Below, piece after piece: positions 1 to 11,097 of a DNA stretch of 64,000 nucleotides. The stretch comes from Microvelia longipes. Lineage: Eukaryota; Arthropoda; Insecta; Hemiptera; Veliidae. Position 1 is the first letter of the stretch. Each line of letters begins with the position of its first letter. The position numbers were made by a program, and so were the translations under genes. Below the pieces are notes generated by a model. The model was given only the letters and a program-made list of their open reading frames with translations, ran no database searches and was not told the DNA's origin. Location of the stretch: positions 23,312,842 through 23,376,841 of the forward strand of contig JACMZG010000008.1 in assembly GCA_018340805.1 (NCBI GenBank), written 5' to 3'.

Positions 1-143
1 ACGGCTTGAATAGAGAGTATACCAATAAAAACTTAATTTCGAACATTTTACTTAGCTTTAAACTTTATTTGTAAGAATTTTCTTCCAAGATATTGAAGTA
101 AACATAAAAAGCAGGACACGTCTTGGTCCACTACGGTCGCATT

Positions 144-224
144 TGTGATGCAATGTTAATGTTAGTTAATGTTAATGTTGTGATGCAATGTTAATGTTAG
201 TTAATGTTAATGATGTGATGCAAT
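144..224. repeat. 35-bp tandem repeat, about 2.3 units
   Basis: The string TGTGATGCAATGTTAATG recurs at 144, 179 and (partly) 214, giving an exact period of 35 bases. The units are built of smaller GTTAATGTT pieces. This is a small minisatellite with no coding potential. Confidence 0.9.
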
Positions 225-1362
225 TATATTTGGGATATCTCTAAGCATGTACAAACAGAATCCCAACAAAAAAATGTTTAAAAAAGGTTCGTTGACTTGA
301 CTATAACTGATCAGAAAATAACGAAATCCAGCAATCGATAAACTTGAGTTATAAATCAATGATTCCTAGGGAAATTCGCTGGGGTAGTCACCTGTGCCAT
401 TAGATTTTATTGTTTTAAACTTAAATTGAGCAAATATGACGATAACCTATCAAAGTAATTTGAACTTAGTTCTCTTGCCAAAGTACTTCCAAAGCTATTG
501 TTCCAACATTTTTCTTGTTATTCGACAATTACCGCAACTTATAGTTGCGGTAGTGACTCTTGACCGATTTATTTCTATTAGTAGCTTTAAAATCCATAAC
601 ATTTAACTGGTCTTGAGCACCAAAAGTCAGGGGAAATGTCGTGAAGATTCGTTCTGCTTGTTTGTTATTGATATCCTAAGTAACCTAAGTTTTCGGTCGT
701 ATCTTAATAGCCTTAGAAATGCAGTTCTACGCGCAACTTTATTATGTTAGATTTTTTCTAAGGAAATTCATGGGATAATTTAAAAATGAACTTTTTAAAT
801 GTGTTCGCATAATATTGACTTTGAAATTTCGTGAAACAAAGTACAACAGAGGTACAAGAAGTAATGCCACTGCTCAGCATAAACAGGAAGCTTAAGCAAA
901 GAAGCAAGCAATCCAATGGAAACTAGCCTTGTTTGCGGCCTTTAAGCCAGTATTTTTACAAAACTAGTAGAAACTAGTTTAACTTTCATTAGTTTAACTA
1001 GGCGTAAATAGTAGAACTATTAAGCCTGTTTAATTTTGGTTTCTAGTTGATTTATTTTATTTAAGGTAGTGTAGTGTTCCTTTCTTTCGATGTTATGTTT
1101 GTATAAATATATTAATGGCATAAATAACTATCATTTCTTTAATTTATTTTATAAGAATATGCAAAAGATTTATTGAAGGTGTTTTATTTGACTGAGAATA
1201 GAAGATACCTATTTGAAGATGCTGAAATCAGTGGCGGTATTAGTATCCCATTCTAGGAGGGGAAATAGTTATAATAATTGTTGTGACAGGGGGGAGGGGT
1301 TAACCAGGATGCAGGTTAACATAGAGTGCACCATAAATTATAATCATTTGACATTAAATAAA
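225..1362. other. No gene seen; one perfect hairpin
   Basis: AT-rich sequence without a convincing open frame or recognised repeat. It contains one perfect 9-bp stem at 531-551 (ACCGCAACT, loop TAT, AGTTGCGGT). Confidence 0.6.
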
Positions 1363-1500
1363 ACAAGAGGCCTTTGGCAGCTTTGTGGCGTCACCACAGG
1401 AGGCTGCTTTGTGGCTACATTGTTGTTGTCCTAGATCAATTTGTCAAAATACTGGTTTATATACGTGGCATACTGCCAGGATATAAACGAATTTGCAAAT
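1363..1500 (+). repeat. GCH hairpin-array repeat, degenerate copy
   Basis: This matches the order of parts in the copies at 4605 and 55676. It opens with AGAGGCCTTTGGC, passes GGCTGCTTTGTGGC (the decayed form of GGCCGCTTCGCGGCC) and CTACATTGTTGTTG, and ends with GGCATACTGCC and AACGAATTT. Most hairpins have been broken by C-to-T type changes, so this is an old copy. A short open frame over it is a by-product. Confidence 0.65.
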
Positions 1501-1509
1501 GTATTTGAG

Positions 1510-1735
1510 CACAAAGTAATTTTTAAAACACAATCGATAAAACCGGAGCTAATCCTAATAATATATTTTTCATACATGTGTTAAGCATACATAGCAGTAT
1601 AAGTATATAAAATGTCAGCCTGATGTGACGTTTTAAAGATTTGCAATTTTTCAAATTTTTGCTGAGTCATTATTGTGGGTTAATGACGTAGCACATATTC
1701 CAAAAACAAGAGGAATATAAGTATTTATACATTCT
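1510..1735 (-). mobile_element. 5SR repeat, internal fragment
   Basis: Reverse-strand match to the middle of the 5SR family. It carries the block TTTGCTGAGTCATTATTG followed by GGGTTAATGACGT, then ATATTCC. TGAGTCA is an AP-1-type palindrome. As at 4797, this copy lies directly next to a GCH copy. Confidence 0.6.
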
Positions 1736-1824
1736 TGTTCAGTGGGTCCCCTTTCCCGAAACATCCACCTCAAAATCTCTTCCTCCATGACCCTAAACTC
1801 AAAAGCTCATTTAACTTTGAAAAT

Positions 1825-1890
1825 TTAGGAAGGCTGAGCGTATCGAATCAGATGTGACGAGGAAAAGGCACCCTGTACCTGATTTTTTCA
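1825..1890 (+). mobile_element. 5SR repeat, 3' end fragment
   Basis: Contains GAGCGTATCGAATCAGATGT, then GACGAGGAAAAG and CCCTGTACCTGATTTTTT. This is the conserved 3' terminus of the family (elsewhere GAGCGTAGCGAATCCGATGT ... CCCCGTACCCGATTTTT). It lies in opposite orientation to the fragment just upstream. Confidence 0.65.
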
Positions 1891-1894
1891 GTTT

Positions 1895-2030
1895 TTTTGC
1901 GAAATCTGGTGTTCCATGGGACACCCAAAGTCAACCACTTTACCATTAAGAAGTTATCCTTGCACAAATAAAGTCCCTCTAGTTTCATTAATTTTTCTAG
2001 CATAGTTCTGGGACCATTAGTCCACGCTGC
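1895..2030 (+). repeat. Unnamed dispersed repeat, copy 1
   Basis: Aligns over about 130 bases with 4345-4485. Shared pieces in order are GGGACACCC, AAGTCAAC/AAGTTAAC, TTTACCA, the TTACACATAAAAGT-like segment, TAATTAATTT-like text and GGTCCAC/AGTCCAC. Both copies are diverged; no coding. Confidence 0.55.
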
Positions 2031-3857
2031 TTAAACACAGTTATTGAAAAAAATAATCATGTATAAGTTTTGCAAAGCTTTTTTTCTTATTTAGGGAACT
2101 TAAAAACGTATTGCAGACACACTCCCGCCACTACGTTTCTACATTTACATCACTACATTTTTTGAAATTTTCCTAAGGAAAATTGCTAAAATGAAGACAA
2201 AACAAATCTATTTAGGGCCCGAAGAAAATTTTAGTACTTTTATAAGATCTTATTTTTTCTATTTCATATTTTACTTTAAGGATACTTTTCTTTCATATAA
2301 TAATTTATGATTATTTTATCTAGTAGGCTGTTCTTTTCATTTTCCTTCCAGTTATTGACTTTTTCTTTTTAGTTTTACTTTACCGATATATTTAAATTGT
2401 GAGATTTGTTAATTTGTTTTCCGCTGATGCATTATGATTTTCACTTTAGATCGTGTAAGTTTAACCCCCTTTTTTCGATTGTTTTACTTTTGAGTTATTT
2501 TTTCTTTTTTATTTTATTTTGCTCCTCATTATTTTTCTTCTTTTTATTTTAGAATATCGGACCTGATTTGAAAGTATTGACAATGTTAACTGGTTAACAG
2601 ATAGGTAACTAGTGAGATTTTAGTTTCTTTCTAGCAAGATAATTTTTATTATTCTTTGTATAACCTAAATATTGTACATTCAAGTATGTAATTTAGTTAA
2701 TTTTCTTTTTTAGATGTTTGCTTGATAATGCTCTGTGTTTAGAGCGAAATATCGCAATAAATAATTAATATTAACTGGTGTCTCATTCGTGCCCAATTTC
2801 CGGTGAAATATTCAATTATGGAGACCAATAATACAAATAATGACACTTTTCTTCTTTATTTCATTCTCTTTCTTATTTTTTTCTTTTTTTTTATCCTAGT
2901 GGGAGGTAATTACCCCCTTTCCCCTCGTAATAACGCTAATGGCTGAAATGGACTTGGAAGTGTGAGAAAGTTAATGTAGGGTCTGCTGTAAGTCGACACA
3001 GAATACATTTGCGAGAGACTTGGACATTCAATACAAAAGTTTAATTTTTGCACAAGCGACGCCTTCTGCGTAGGTCGAAATTGCGTGCTTGTATTTAAAA
3101 AATAAATTGCACTATCTTATTTGAAATTTTGTGTCCGTTTGGATGAACATATTTGTTTTATTAATCAGAAAAAGAAACTCTTTGAAAATTCATTTTAAAA
3201 TGAGTACGTTTGTATCAAAGGAATACATTTTTATGTTATATCATGCGGATAAAACATTCGATATAAAACAAACGTACATAAGATCTTGGACGAATCATAT
3301 AAATGGTATAGTATGCTTTATTCTACATTTTTCATTCTGGGAAAAAAACGAAAGGCTCGGGTTTTCCTTTGCGGTCGAGACATAGAAAGTCAAAGGCTGC
3401 ATGCTAGCACTACATGAAAGAACTTTAAGCATTTGAAACATGTATATAGTGACAACATGTAATCTATGTTATCTTAACATGTACCTGTATGAGAGCTTTT
3501 CCTTCATTTCCTTTGTGAGGATTTTTTTTAGAAAAAAAAACGTTTCTATATTTTCTTTGACTGAATTGAAAATATAATGTAATATAAAGTATGAAACAAT
3601 ATAAATATTTGCATGTTTGACGTATATGAGCTTAGGGTAAATACAGTATCTGCACCGTTGAAAAAAATGAAAGGATACTTTGATTTAAAAATAATCCTAA
3701 GGTAAAATTCATAAATATATAAGAAGTAGACTAAAAAGCTCTGCAACCCAATGATGTCGCATGCAACACCAAAGATTGCATAAAAATAGAAATAAGTAAA
3801 TTAAAAGGAATACTTTTATAAGGCTTTGTGTGTTTTAGGAATAAATGCAAGAAATTG
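2031..3857. other. No gene seen
   Basis: AT-rich and T-rich sequence. Short open frames at 3131-3385 (+) and 3546-3746 (-) have low-complexity composition and no recognisable domain. Confidence 0.55.
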
Positions 3858-4267
3858 TAGTCTAAGACCGCTATTTGGGCGGGAATAAGTAAGTACCAAA
3901 AGTGTATTTTAACTCAAAATAGGGGCTTAATAATTGACGTTAGAAAGAATTTTTCATGAGTAAAAATGCCTCATTTTGGCTAAAAAAAACTCACATTTTT
4001 CGTGACCTTACTCTAATTTTTAAAGAATTTAAGCTGCTAATGCTCAAATAGAAGTAGAAGAAGTAATGCTGCTAAATCGTAACCTTATTTTTTTTTTAAA
4101 TTATTGAAATTGTAAATGAATGATTTGTGTTCTTAAGCCAAAAATGAGGTATTTTACTCTTGGCTAATTCTTTTCAATGTTTATACTACAAGCTCCAACT
4201 TTAAATGAAAACGTCCAATTTTGACCCTTTAAGCAATTATTCCCGCCATAATAGCGGTCTTAGACTA
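3858..4267. mobile_element. MITE, about 410 bp, TA-flanked
   Basis: The ends are inverted repeats of about 31 bp: TAGTCTAAGACCGCTATT at the left and its complement AATAGCGGTCTTAGACTA at the right, followed inward by GGGCGGGAATAA / TTATTCCCGCC. Both ends sit on TA, as expected for Tc1/mariner-type integration (inference). A second inner inverted pair (AAAATGCCTCATTTTGGCT near 3963 and AGCCAAAAATGAGGTATTTT near 4136) means the unit can fold almost fully. There is no transposase frame, so it is non-autonomous. Confidence 0.8.
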
Positions 4268-4344
4268 GAATATGCTACGAGTAAAATTTCTTTCTAAACC
4301 TCAAAAAGCCTAATAGAAAAAATGTCTATTTTATTTTTTGAAAA

Positions 4345-4485
4345 ATTTAGTGTTGCAGGGGACACCCGAAGTTAACTTTACCAACATGGAGAATTTCCTT
4401 TTACACATAAAAGTACCCCAAGTGTAATTAATTTAATAGTTCAAAATTAAGAGAGGGGGGACTTCAGGTCCACCCTGTACATAAC
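4345..4485 (+). repeat. Unnamed dispersed repeat, copy 2
   Basis: Diverged partner of 1895-2030, with GGGGACACCCGAAGTTAAC at its start and a GGTCCACCCTGTAC end. Unlike copy 1, it carries a GAGAGGGGGGACTT insertion or variant. Confidence 0.55.
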
Positions 4486-4604
4486 CTACATTGAATGCGC
4501 ATCAATTTTAATTGATATACAATATGTATATTCTACATTGACATATACCATTTTTTGTATGTTTTAGTTCCATCATCTGTACCTTGATAAAATTTTATAA
4601 AAAG

Positions 4605-4795
4605 CAAAAGGCCTTCGGCCTCTAAGCCGCACCCCGTCCTTTGCGCTTCGCGCCTTTAATGTTACGCGGCGTCGGCTCTGGGAACCGCTTCGCGGCCACA
4701 TGTTGTAATTTATTAGCTCGTCATATTGCTGGTTTAATAAGGTTAAATTTTACTGGTTAGATTAGTAGCATACAGTCTCGATATGAGCGAATTTT
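4605..4795 (+). repeat. GCH hairpin-array repeat
   Basis: A GC-rich island in AT-rich DNA with three perfect hairpins of TTC loop: AGGCC-TTC-GGCCT (4609-4621), GCGC-TTC-GCGC (4643-4653) and CCGC-TTC-GCGG (4685-4695). The shared tail follows: CCACATGTTGT, ATTGCTGGTTTA, GCATAC, GATATGAGCGAATTTT. On the bottom strand each loop reads GAA. There is no coding frame. Confidence 0.75.
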
Positions 4796-4796
4796 A

Positions 4797-5435
4797 AAAT
4801 TTATTAGTAAAAATCGGGTACGGGGTACCTCGGAACTATTCCTCATCACATCGGATTCGCTAAGCTCATCCTCCCTTTTTCGGACTCTCTTCTCTCACCC
4901 TAAGAATATCCAATGATCAAATTTATACTGCAGCATGTCTTCAGACTTGCTTCGCTTGTCCTCGGATAGTAAATGCATCCATTTCATTCTCAGCAGTCAC
5001 CCATACAGCACTGACCACTCTCAATGCTGCTTAACTTTTATAATCCAAAAAAATGGTAGATATACTTGTCGTATTGAAACGAAACTTAGACTTAAAGGTA
5101 ATTTTATTACGTAAAGGTACACTATACTTGTACTAAATTTTATCTCAAGGATTTTTTTTACTTTTTACAAATTTTTTAAAAAACGTATACAAGTCATTCA
5201 ATAAAAATTGAACTAATGCTAATAATGAGATGACTCTTACACATGCGTGAAAAATCTCAATCTGATCCCATCATTTTTCTGTTGGTCATGATTTTACGAA
5301 AATATTGGTGTGTTATTATTGCGGGTTAATGACATCATAAAAAATATTTCACGAATAACACAACTACAGCTGTAGACTGATTTTTGTACTAAGTTTCAAT
5401 TCTCTAGCATAAATACACTGGGTTACGATATTTAG
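4797..5435 (-). mobile_element. 5SR repeat, 3' two thirds
   Basis: Reads, in reverse orientation, from the 3' terminus (TCGGGTACGGGGTACCTCGG) through ATCGGATTCGCTAAGCTC, GGACTTGCTTCGCTTGTCC and a 5S-rRNA-like segment at 4989-5040. It continues to the GGGTTAATGACATCAT block and CTCTAGCATAAATACACTGG. The 5' part of the element is missing. Confidence 0.8.
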
Positions 5436-5659
5436 GTTAACTTATATTTTTTTAAAGAAGACCTTTGAGTTTATGAATCTTGATAAGGCAATACTGTCAA
5501 AGTTCAAAAAGGGGTTTGAAGTATTACATGTATTTAAAACATGCTGAACTTAAAGAATAAGTAAACACAGCATTCAGCAAGGTCAGATCAAGGACCTGGC
5601 AATCTTTTGGTTAAAAAGGATTTTGTCAGTGTATGATGGCGAGTAATGTGATTACCGAT
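5436..5659. other. Spacer, no gene
   Basis: Short unassigned sequence between two 5SR copies. Confidence 0.5.
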
Positions 5660-5778
5660 GACAGACTGCAATATAAATTCATTTATTTCCAAATTTTGAG
5701 GACTAGCGAAGCGACTTTGACGTGGTAAAGATGAGCGTAGCGAATCCGATAAGGAGAGGAAATGACCCATTACTGCCT
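5660..5778 (+). mobile_element. 5SR repeat, 3' segment in + orientation
   Basis: Contains TATAAATT, TTTGAGGACTAGCGAAGCGA and GATGAGCGTAGCGAATCCGA in sense order. It abuts a 5SR copy of opposite orientation, so the junction near 5780 is an inversion or a tail-to-tail insertion. Confidence 0.65.
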
Positions 5779-5779
5779 T

Positions 5780-6330
5780 TTTCTCAGCGGCCACCCATCC
5801 AGGTACTGACCGAGCACGATGCTGCTTAAGTTTTAAGATTTAAAAAATCATGGATATCGTATTGAAACGAAGCATATTGAATACTTGAAGTGGTACACTT
5901 ATACTATATTACAATTTTTATTAAACATACCTTAGTCGTCTGATAAACATTGTACACATATGTTACTTAAATATTATGTTAATTACATATATGATAGTTT
6001 TATACATAGGTACATGCGTGCTAAATATCAATCGCATAATTTTTATGTGGTTTAAGATTTTTCGAAATTTTTGCTGAGTCATTATTGCGGGTTAATGATG
6101 TCATAAATAATTAATTTCCGCATAGCATTACTACACCTATACATTGATTTTTATACAAAGTTTTAACTCTGCCATAAATATTCTAGGAGCTACGATGATA
6201 ACAGACAACTTTGTAAAAATTACTCAGGAGGTCTTAAAACACCTGAACGGATAATTCCGGTGACTTCCTGATTCAGGAATTTTTTTGCAAACCTTATACT
6301 TTCCCTATATACCTAAGATATAAATGAGGA
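5780..6330 (-). mobile_element. 5SR repeat, 5' and middle part
   Basis: Reverse-oriented copy. It holds the best-preserved 5S-like segment (5781-5836), then the TCATTATTGCGGGTTAATGA block, CATAAATATTCTAGGAGCTA, a CACCTGAACGGATAATTCCG segment and a terminus CTTTCCCTATATACC. The 3' terminal part is replaced by the inverted fragment at 5660. Confidence 0.8.
5781..5836 (-). promoter_or_regulatory. 5S rRNA-like internal promoter segment
   Basis: Read on the minus strand it gives CTTAAGCAGCATCG, CTCGGTCAGTACC and TGGATGGGTGGCCGC. In order and spacing this matches the A box, intermediate element and C box of animal 5S rRNA (TTAAGCAGCGTCG ... GGTTAGTACTT ... GATGGG.GACCGC). The 5' half of 5S rRNA is absent, so this is not a 5S gene. 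It may bind TFIIIA and act as a Pol III promoter remnant (inference). Confidence 0.8.
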
Positions 6331-7344
6331 AAAATAAAAACATCTTATAAAGAAAAAAGAATAAGCTAAAAAACATTTGCATTTCTATAGTAATGCTAAT
6401 TTAAAATAAGTGGTTAAAATTATTCTGGATTATAATATTTAACATAAAAAGAGCCCTTGCTATATCGTCTGCAGTTTTCACCTCCTCCGACTAGGAGCTA
6501 TTCTGAATAAAGAAAGAGGAGCCAACGAAAGGGAAGCAGACGACCAACTCAATTTATGCTAATTTTCTGGGCCCTCTTAAATGAAAAAAATCTGTTCAAT
6601 TAAAAAGAATAAAAGGCTGGATTGGCATTTTGGAGTCCAAATAATTCAATTCATTAAAATAAAGAAAATATTTTTAGGTTCTAATATCGTTTTAACGATA
6701 TTTTATAGTTATTCAAATTTTCTGCCTCAAAGTATTTAATTTTAATAATTTATTTAAATGTGTTGGAAATTTTTAAACTAAGCAATTTTGTATATTTAAT
6801 AATTTCGAATAAATTTTTTAAGATAATAATTAAATATAACTTATTATTGAATCCATTACAAAAATTAATTGATTTTGCTACGCCATCTCCTAAAAAGAGA
6901 AGACGGCATTGTAAAAGCAAAGTCCCGTAAGAGGAAGAACTGATAAAAAACTGAAATGATAAGATTTTGGGACTTATAGACCTACAGTAATGACAGCATA
7001 CATTGTAAAAAATAACTTAACACTATACCTCTAAAAACTATCAGGCTAAATAAGCTGACATATATACGAAGTGTAATTTATTTTTTTAGCCTTTTTTATT
7101 TAATTTATATCTTTTACGGATTTGTTAACATAGCTATGCAAACAAAGCACGTTTCTCGAATAATGCATTAGGGAAATCGTTTATACTATGGCAGTATGCT
7201 GCTTACATAAGTACTAATACGACTACCTGTCGGAGGAAAATAACCATTTGGCCGCAAAGTGGCCCCGGCGCCGAAACTGCGTTTACAAATTGTTTTAAGA
7301 CTTGCCGGTTAATTCAAAATTAATCTTACTTAAAAAGTCTTGAT
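6331..7344. other. No gene seen
   Basis: AT-rich sequence with no significant open frame. A short GC-richer patch near 6470-6540 (CCTCCTCCGACTAGGAG) has no recognised identity. Confidence 0.5.
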
Positions 7345-8325
7345 TTTTCTTCTTGGAGTTGGAGTCGAGGATAGACCCCATTTGCACTGCGACTAGAAGA
7401 CTATTGTACAATCCCCTCAATTGGTCCAGGTCAGAATAATTCTTTTCACCAGACTAGGTCTTGGATCTTTTAGACAAGTGATTCATTGGTAGAGTCAAAC
7501 TTATTGAATGTGCTGCTACCGAAGTTGGAGATCCTTTAAAAGGCTAGGGCTTCACATCTAAGAAGTATGTAAGAGGCGTTATGGTTTCCGATTCCGAAAG
7601 CCTACAAACTTGGTTATCTTTAAAGATACCAATGGTATGGAGGTGTTTTCGGAGGTGACAGTGGACAATAGTCCAGTTACTGTTCTAAGGTCCCTTCTGC
7701 TTAGACTGAGGAGATCCTCAGTTACTTTGAGATTGGGTCCTTTTAACATAAGTTTACGGTGCCTCATGCCTGAAGATTTGTTCTAGTGGAGCAGGTGATT
7801 GGTTAAGAGTCAATCTTTAATTAAACCGTTGGCTATAGTTTTGGGTAAGGCTACTATGGGTTCAGGGCTCACAGAAGTGGTCTCATACCCCTTTTTAGCA
7901 AGGATGTCTGCTTGCTCATTACCTTCAATTCCCTTATGACCAGGCACCCATCTGCTTCCTACATCATTGTTGAGTGACAAGGTCAGAAGGTTTTGTAAGC
8001 ATTCCCAAACAAGCTTAGAGTTGACTTTGTATGAACCAAGAGCTTTAATGGCAGCTTGGCTGTCAGTAAAAATATTTGCAGAAGTCTGATTAGTATTTTT
8101 TGTTGTTTCTTTTTAATATTTTCTATTAGACAGGCATTAATAGCATATATTTCTGCCTGAAACACTGTGACACACTTTCCTAAAGGAAGTAAGGTTTTGA
8201 GATTAGCATGAGCCTCATATATGCCACTTTTAGAGCCACAGTCCATCTTAAATCCATTTCCCACTTTTCTGTCTGTAGGCTCACAACCTAGCCTCACTCT
8301 TTATAAAAAGATAAAGAGACGGAAG
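7345..8325 (-). pseudogene. Non-LTR retrotransposon 3' end with RNase H, decayed
   Basis: 5'-truncated LINE fragment on the minus strand. Pieces of the ORF2 C-terminus appear in several frames, in order: a FKMDCGSKSGIYE stretch (first RNase H strand), VFQAEIYAI (catalytic Glu), FTDSQAAIKALG (catalytic Asp, near 8040-8070), RWVPGHKGIEGNEQAD (catalytic His/Asp, near 7905-7955) and LTGH near 7660. A C-terminal zinc-knuckle region follows whose Cys codons are largely lost. Frameshifts separate these pieces and the TDGS motif is garbled, so it is not functional. Its 3' 400 bases are about 90% like 24366-24745 by eye, so the two belong to one family. RNase H plus TAA-type tails in its relatives suggest the I-like group (inference). 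Confidence 0.85.
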
Positions 8326-9484
8326 GCTCAGCTTGACTTCTATGTCAAACAATAGCTTCATAAAAAAATTTCTGTGACAATGATATTTTTTTTAATTTCT
8401 TGGGATTCATGAAGTTGTAAAAATTGTTGACTGGGAGAAAGGTCAACAATTTTTGTCTCAACAAAAATTCATTTTTATTATTAAGGGGTTATTTTTTCAC
8501 CGCACCGCGGAACAGAGGGGGCTTACATTGTAATTTTTCCTTCTGGGGGGTATTCTGGTGGCTCCGGGGAGGGGGGGGGGGGGGGTAATACCCCAGCTCC
8601 TCTTGAAAGAAACCCTGGACTAACCTAAGAGAAACTTTTTTCTTTAATTTATTTAAATGGGTGAAATTTAGAGACAATGTTGCTTTAGATTTGCTTATCT
8701 TGTCTTTAAAATATGTTTTGACTCTTTTAGTTTTAAAAATAAAGTTGGTTAAAAGCAAATACAACTCGACAGCTTACATATGATAAGTTGGTTAAATTTT
8801 TATATATGTAGATTGTAGATTTACTTTCCTCTCACAATCTCGTAAACGGTGTATAAAAACTTGTGAGTTTCAAAACATACTTTTTCTTATCAAACAAGAA
8901 ACACTCTCTGCACTTCCCATCTGAAACTTAATAACTTTTTCTTCCATTTAAAAAACAGGTATTTTTAAACAAAAATTTAAAGGTAAAGTTTTTTCAGCCA
9001 ATTCTGCGTTACCTTCTTATGCTTGTAGAAGCAAAAATAAACTTGTTTTATGTCACAAATCTTATAATAATTTCTGTAAGATACAAGGTATAAAGTTTTA
9101 AGCCTTACGCTTTATATTCCCTTTTACTGAGATAGTAAACGTAAATCTTTGCTTCTTTGCCTTTTACTGAATTTTATATGTTTTTTTATTCTATTTTACA
9201 TAAAATTTCTTTTGTGGTAATTTATTGTCAGAATTAAAGGAATAACAGTATTTTTTTATATAGTTTAGAAGAGTAGTAAATTATGTTGATATTGTCACAC
9301 AGCATTTCAAAGGACGGTTCTTATTTAATTTAGTACGATCCTCAATTTTACTAAAAACAGTGTAAATTCTTGATCTAGAAATGTGGAGATTTTTATTAAT
9401 TTCATTACTAATATCACAATGGGTAGGTGTTGTGGTGTTACTACTTAAAAAAGTACATTTTTTTGTTTTCCCTCATTTATACTG
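8326..9484. other. No gene; poly-G tract
   Basis: Contains GGGGA followed by 15 G (8566-8585), with further G-runs just upstream (8515-8565), in otherwise AT-rich DNA. The proline-rich minus-strand frame over it (8489-8764) is an effect of the G-run. Confidence 0.55.
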
Positions 9485-9830
9485 TAGGAATAGAGGAAAA
9501 GTATTGGGTTTTTGTAAAAATAAAACAGTGAATTTGAGTGGTTTTCACAACGCATACATGTCTGTTTGTGTGTGAGTGCCCATGTCGGTTATCATCATAG
9601 CTTCCAGTGGCTTTAGTCAATAGGAGCAGTTGAGCTATCCAGAAAATATTTATTATGACGTCAATACCCCGCAATAATGACCCTGAAAAAATTACAAAAT
9701 AGGTGTAAAAATTTTTTCATAAAACGCGGAATAATGTTGAAATTAATTTGAGATTTAACACGCGTGTAACTATGTACAAGACTAATATATATGCCAAGTT
9801 TCATCTCATTAGTCTAATTGGGTATCCGGA
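9485..9830 (+). mobile_element. 5SR repeat, 5' part
   Basis: Begins at GAGGAAAAGTATTGGGTTT. It has GTGGTTTTCACAAC, a GTGTGTGAGTG run, GTTATCATCATAGC, a perfect CRE palindrome TGACGTCA at 9656-9663, CCCGCAATAATGA and CCAAGTTTCATCTCATTA. It is truncated before the 5S-like segment. Confidence 0.75.
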
Positions 9831-9925
9831 GAAAAAGTACACGAAAAAAATTACATGAGAAAAAAAAATACACGGAAAAGAAACACACGATGAAAAAGTA
9901 CATTTGAAAAAAAGTACAGGAAAAA
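9828..9925 (+). repeat. Degenerate A-rich minisatellite between two 5SR copies
   Basis: About six loose units of GAAAAAGTACACG type (about 15 bases), lying exactly between the 5SR copies at 9485 and 9926. Confidence 0.6.
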
Positions 9926-10582
9926 AGCTGTTTCAGCTGTTTTAAAGACCTCTTGAGTAGTTTTCACAATGTTGTATGTGTGTGTGTGAGTTTGTCATCA
10001 TCATAGCTCCCAGTATATTTATGCTAGAGAATTGAATCTTTGTAAGAAAATCAGGCTATATAAGTAGTTTTGCTATTCCGAAAATATTTTTATGACGTCA
10101 TTAACCTGCAAAAATGAATCAGAAAATTTCATAAAAGGTGCATAACGCGGAAAACTGTTGGAATCAATTTAAAATTTAGCACGCATGTATCCATGTATAA
10201 GATGAACATATGTGCTAAAATGCATCTTATTATCAGCATTAGTTCAAGTTTTATCGAAAGATTTGTGGACATTTAGTTAAAAATTGTGAATATTAGAAAA
10301 TAATTTAATTGAGTTGAAATTTTGCACAATAAACATTAACGTAATAAATAAGTAAACTAAGTTTCGTTCCAATACGACAATAGTGCATCTATGGCTTTAG
10401 CTACATTATAAAAGTTAAGCAGCATCGTCAGTCAGTCGGTCAGTGCTTGGATGGGTGACCGTAGGGAATGAAATAAATGAATTTTCTATTTGCAAAATAA
10501 ATTTAACGACTAGTATATTCAGAGTACGATGTAATGAGGAAAAGTACCCGAGGTACCTCGTACCCGATGTTTTTAAATCGAA
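9926..10582 (+). mobile_element. 5SR repeat, near-complete
   Basis: Sense copy. Parts in order are TTTAAAGACCTCTTGAGTAG, GTGTGTGTGTGAG, TTTATGCTAGAGAATTGAA, CRE TGACGTCA (10093-10100), ACGCATGTATCCATGTATAA, TAATTGAGTTGAAATTT, a 5S-like segment (10411-10470) and the 3' terminus GAGGTACCTCGTACCCGATG. The segment between the 5S part and the 3' end is shortened relative to other copies. There is no open frame. Confidence 0.85.
10411..10470 (+). promoter_or_regulatory. 5S rRNA-like internal promoter segment
   Basis: AAAGTTAAGCAGCATCG, CGGTCAGTGCTTGG and ATGGGTGACCG, then GGGAATG, follow the 5S rRNA A box, intermediate element and C box. There is an extra GTCAGTCA between A box and intermediate element relative to the copy at 5781. 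It lies in the 3' third of a long element, unlike SINE3 elements where the 5S part is the 5' head. Confidence 0.8.
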
Positions 10583-11097
10583 AAAAGAAAAAATCCTTTT
10601 TTTTTTTTAAAGAAAAGGCTGGAGACTAAAGGCTTTATGTTTAACTTGGTAAAATACATAACCTTATTTTCCGGCAGATTTTCTGCCTTCAGGTAATATA
10701 AGTCTAATAAATAAATTAAAGATTTTCTTTTTTAAATGTCTTGAATTTGATTTTAAGATAATGGATTTTATACCGAAGATAAAAAATAGTCTTTGCTTTT
10801 AACATTTCTATTTACCAGCTTTTAAGCGTTTTATTTACCGTTTATTCTAAATAAAAGTTTTGCTTTAAAGTTAAAGAGTTGTTACTGAGTGTTAGCTGTT
10901 ATTTATTATTAATATCATGGCGGTCTTTTTATTTATATTATAAACACTTTTACTCTTACTATATTTTACCATCACTTTACTACTTAATTACTAATGCAAA
11001 AGTAACGCACTCACCATATAAATTTAACACAAAATATTATAACCATGTTTTTATAATGTTTTATCTGTATTTTTACTTTACCTAATTTATACCGTTA
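10583..11097. other. No gene seen
   Basis: AT-rich spacer. The short frame at 10879-11085 is Tyr/Leu-rich low complexity. Confidence 0.5.

Noticed and set aside
8489..8764. Proline-rich protein frame on the minus strand
   Set aside because: Produced by the 15-G run and neighbouring G tracts.
10411..10470. Functional 5S rRNA gene
   Set aside because: Only the 3' half with the internal promoter is present, no T-run terminator follows, and it is embedded in a dispersed repeat.
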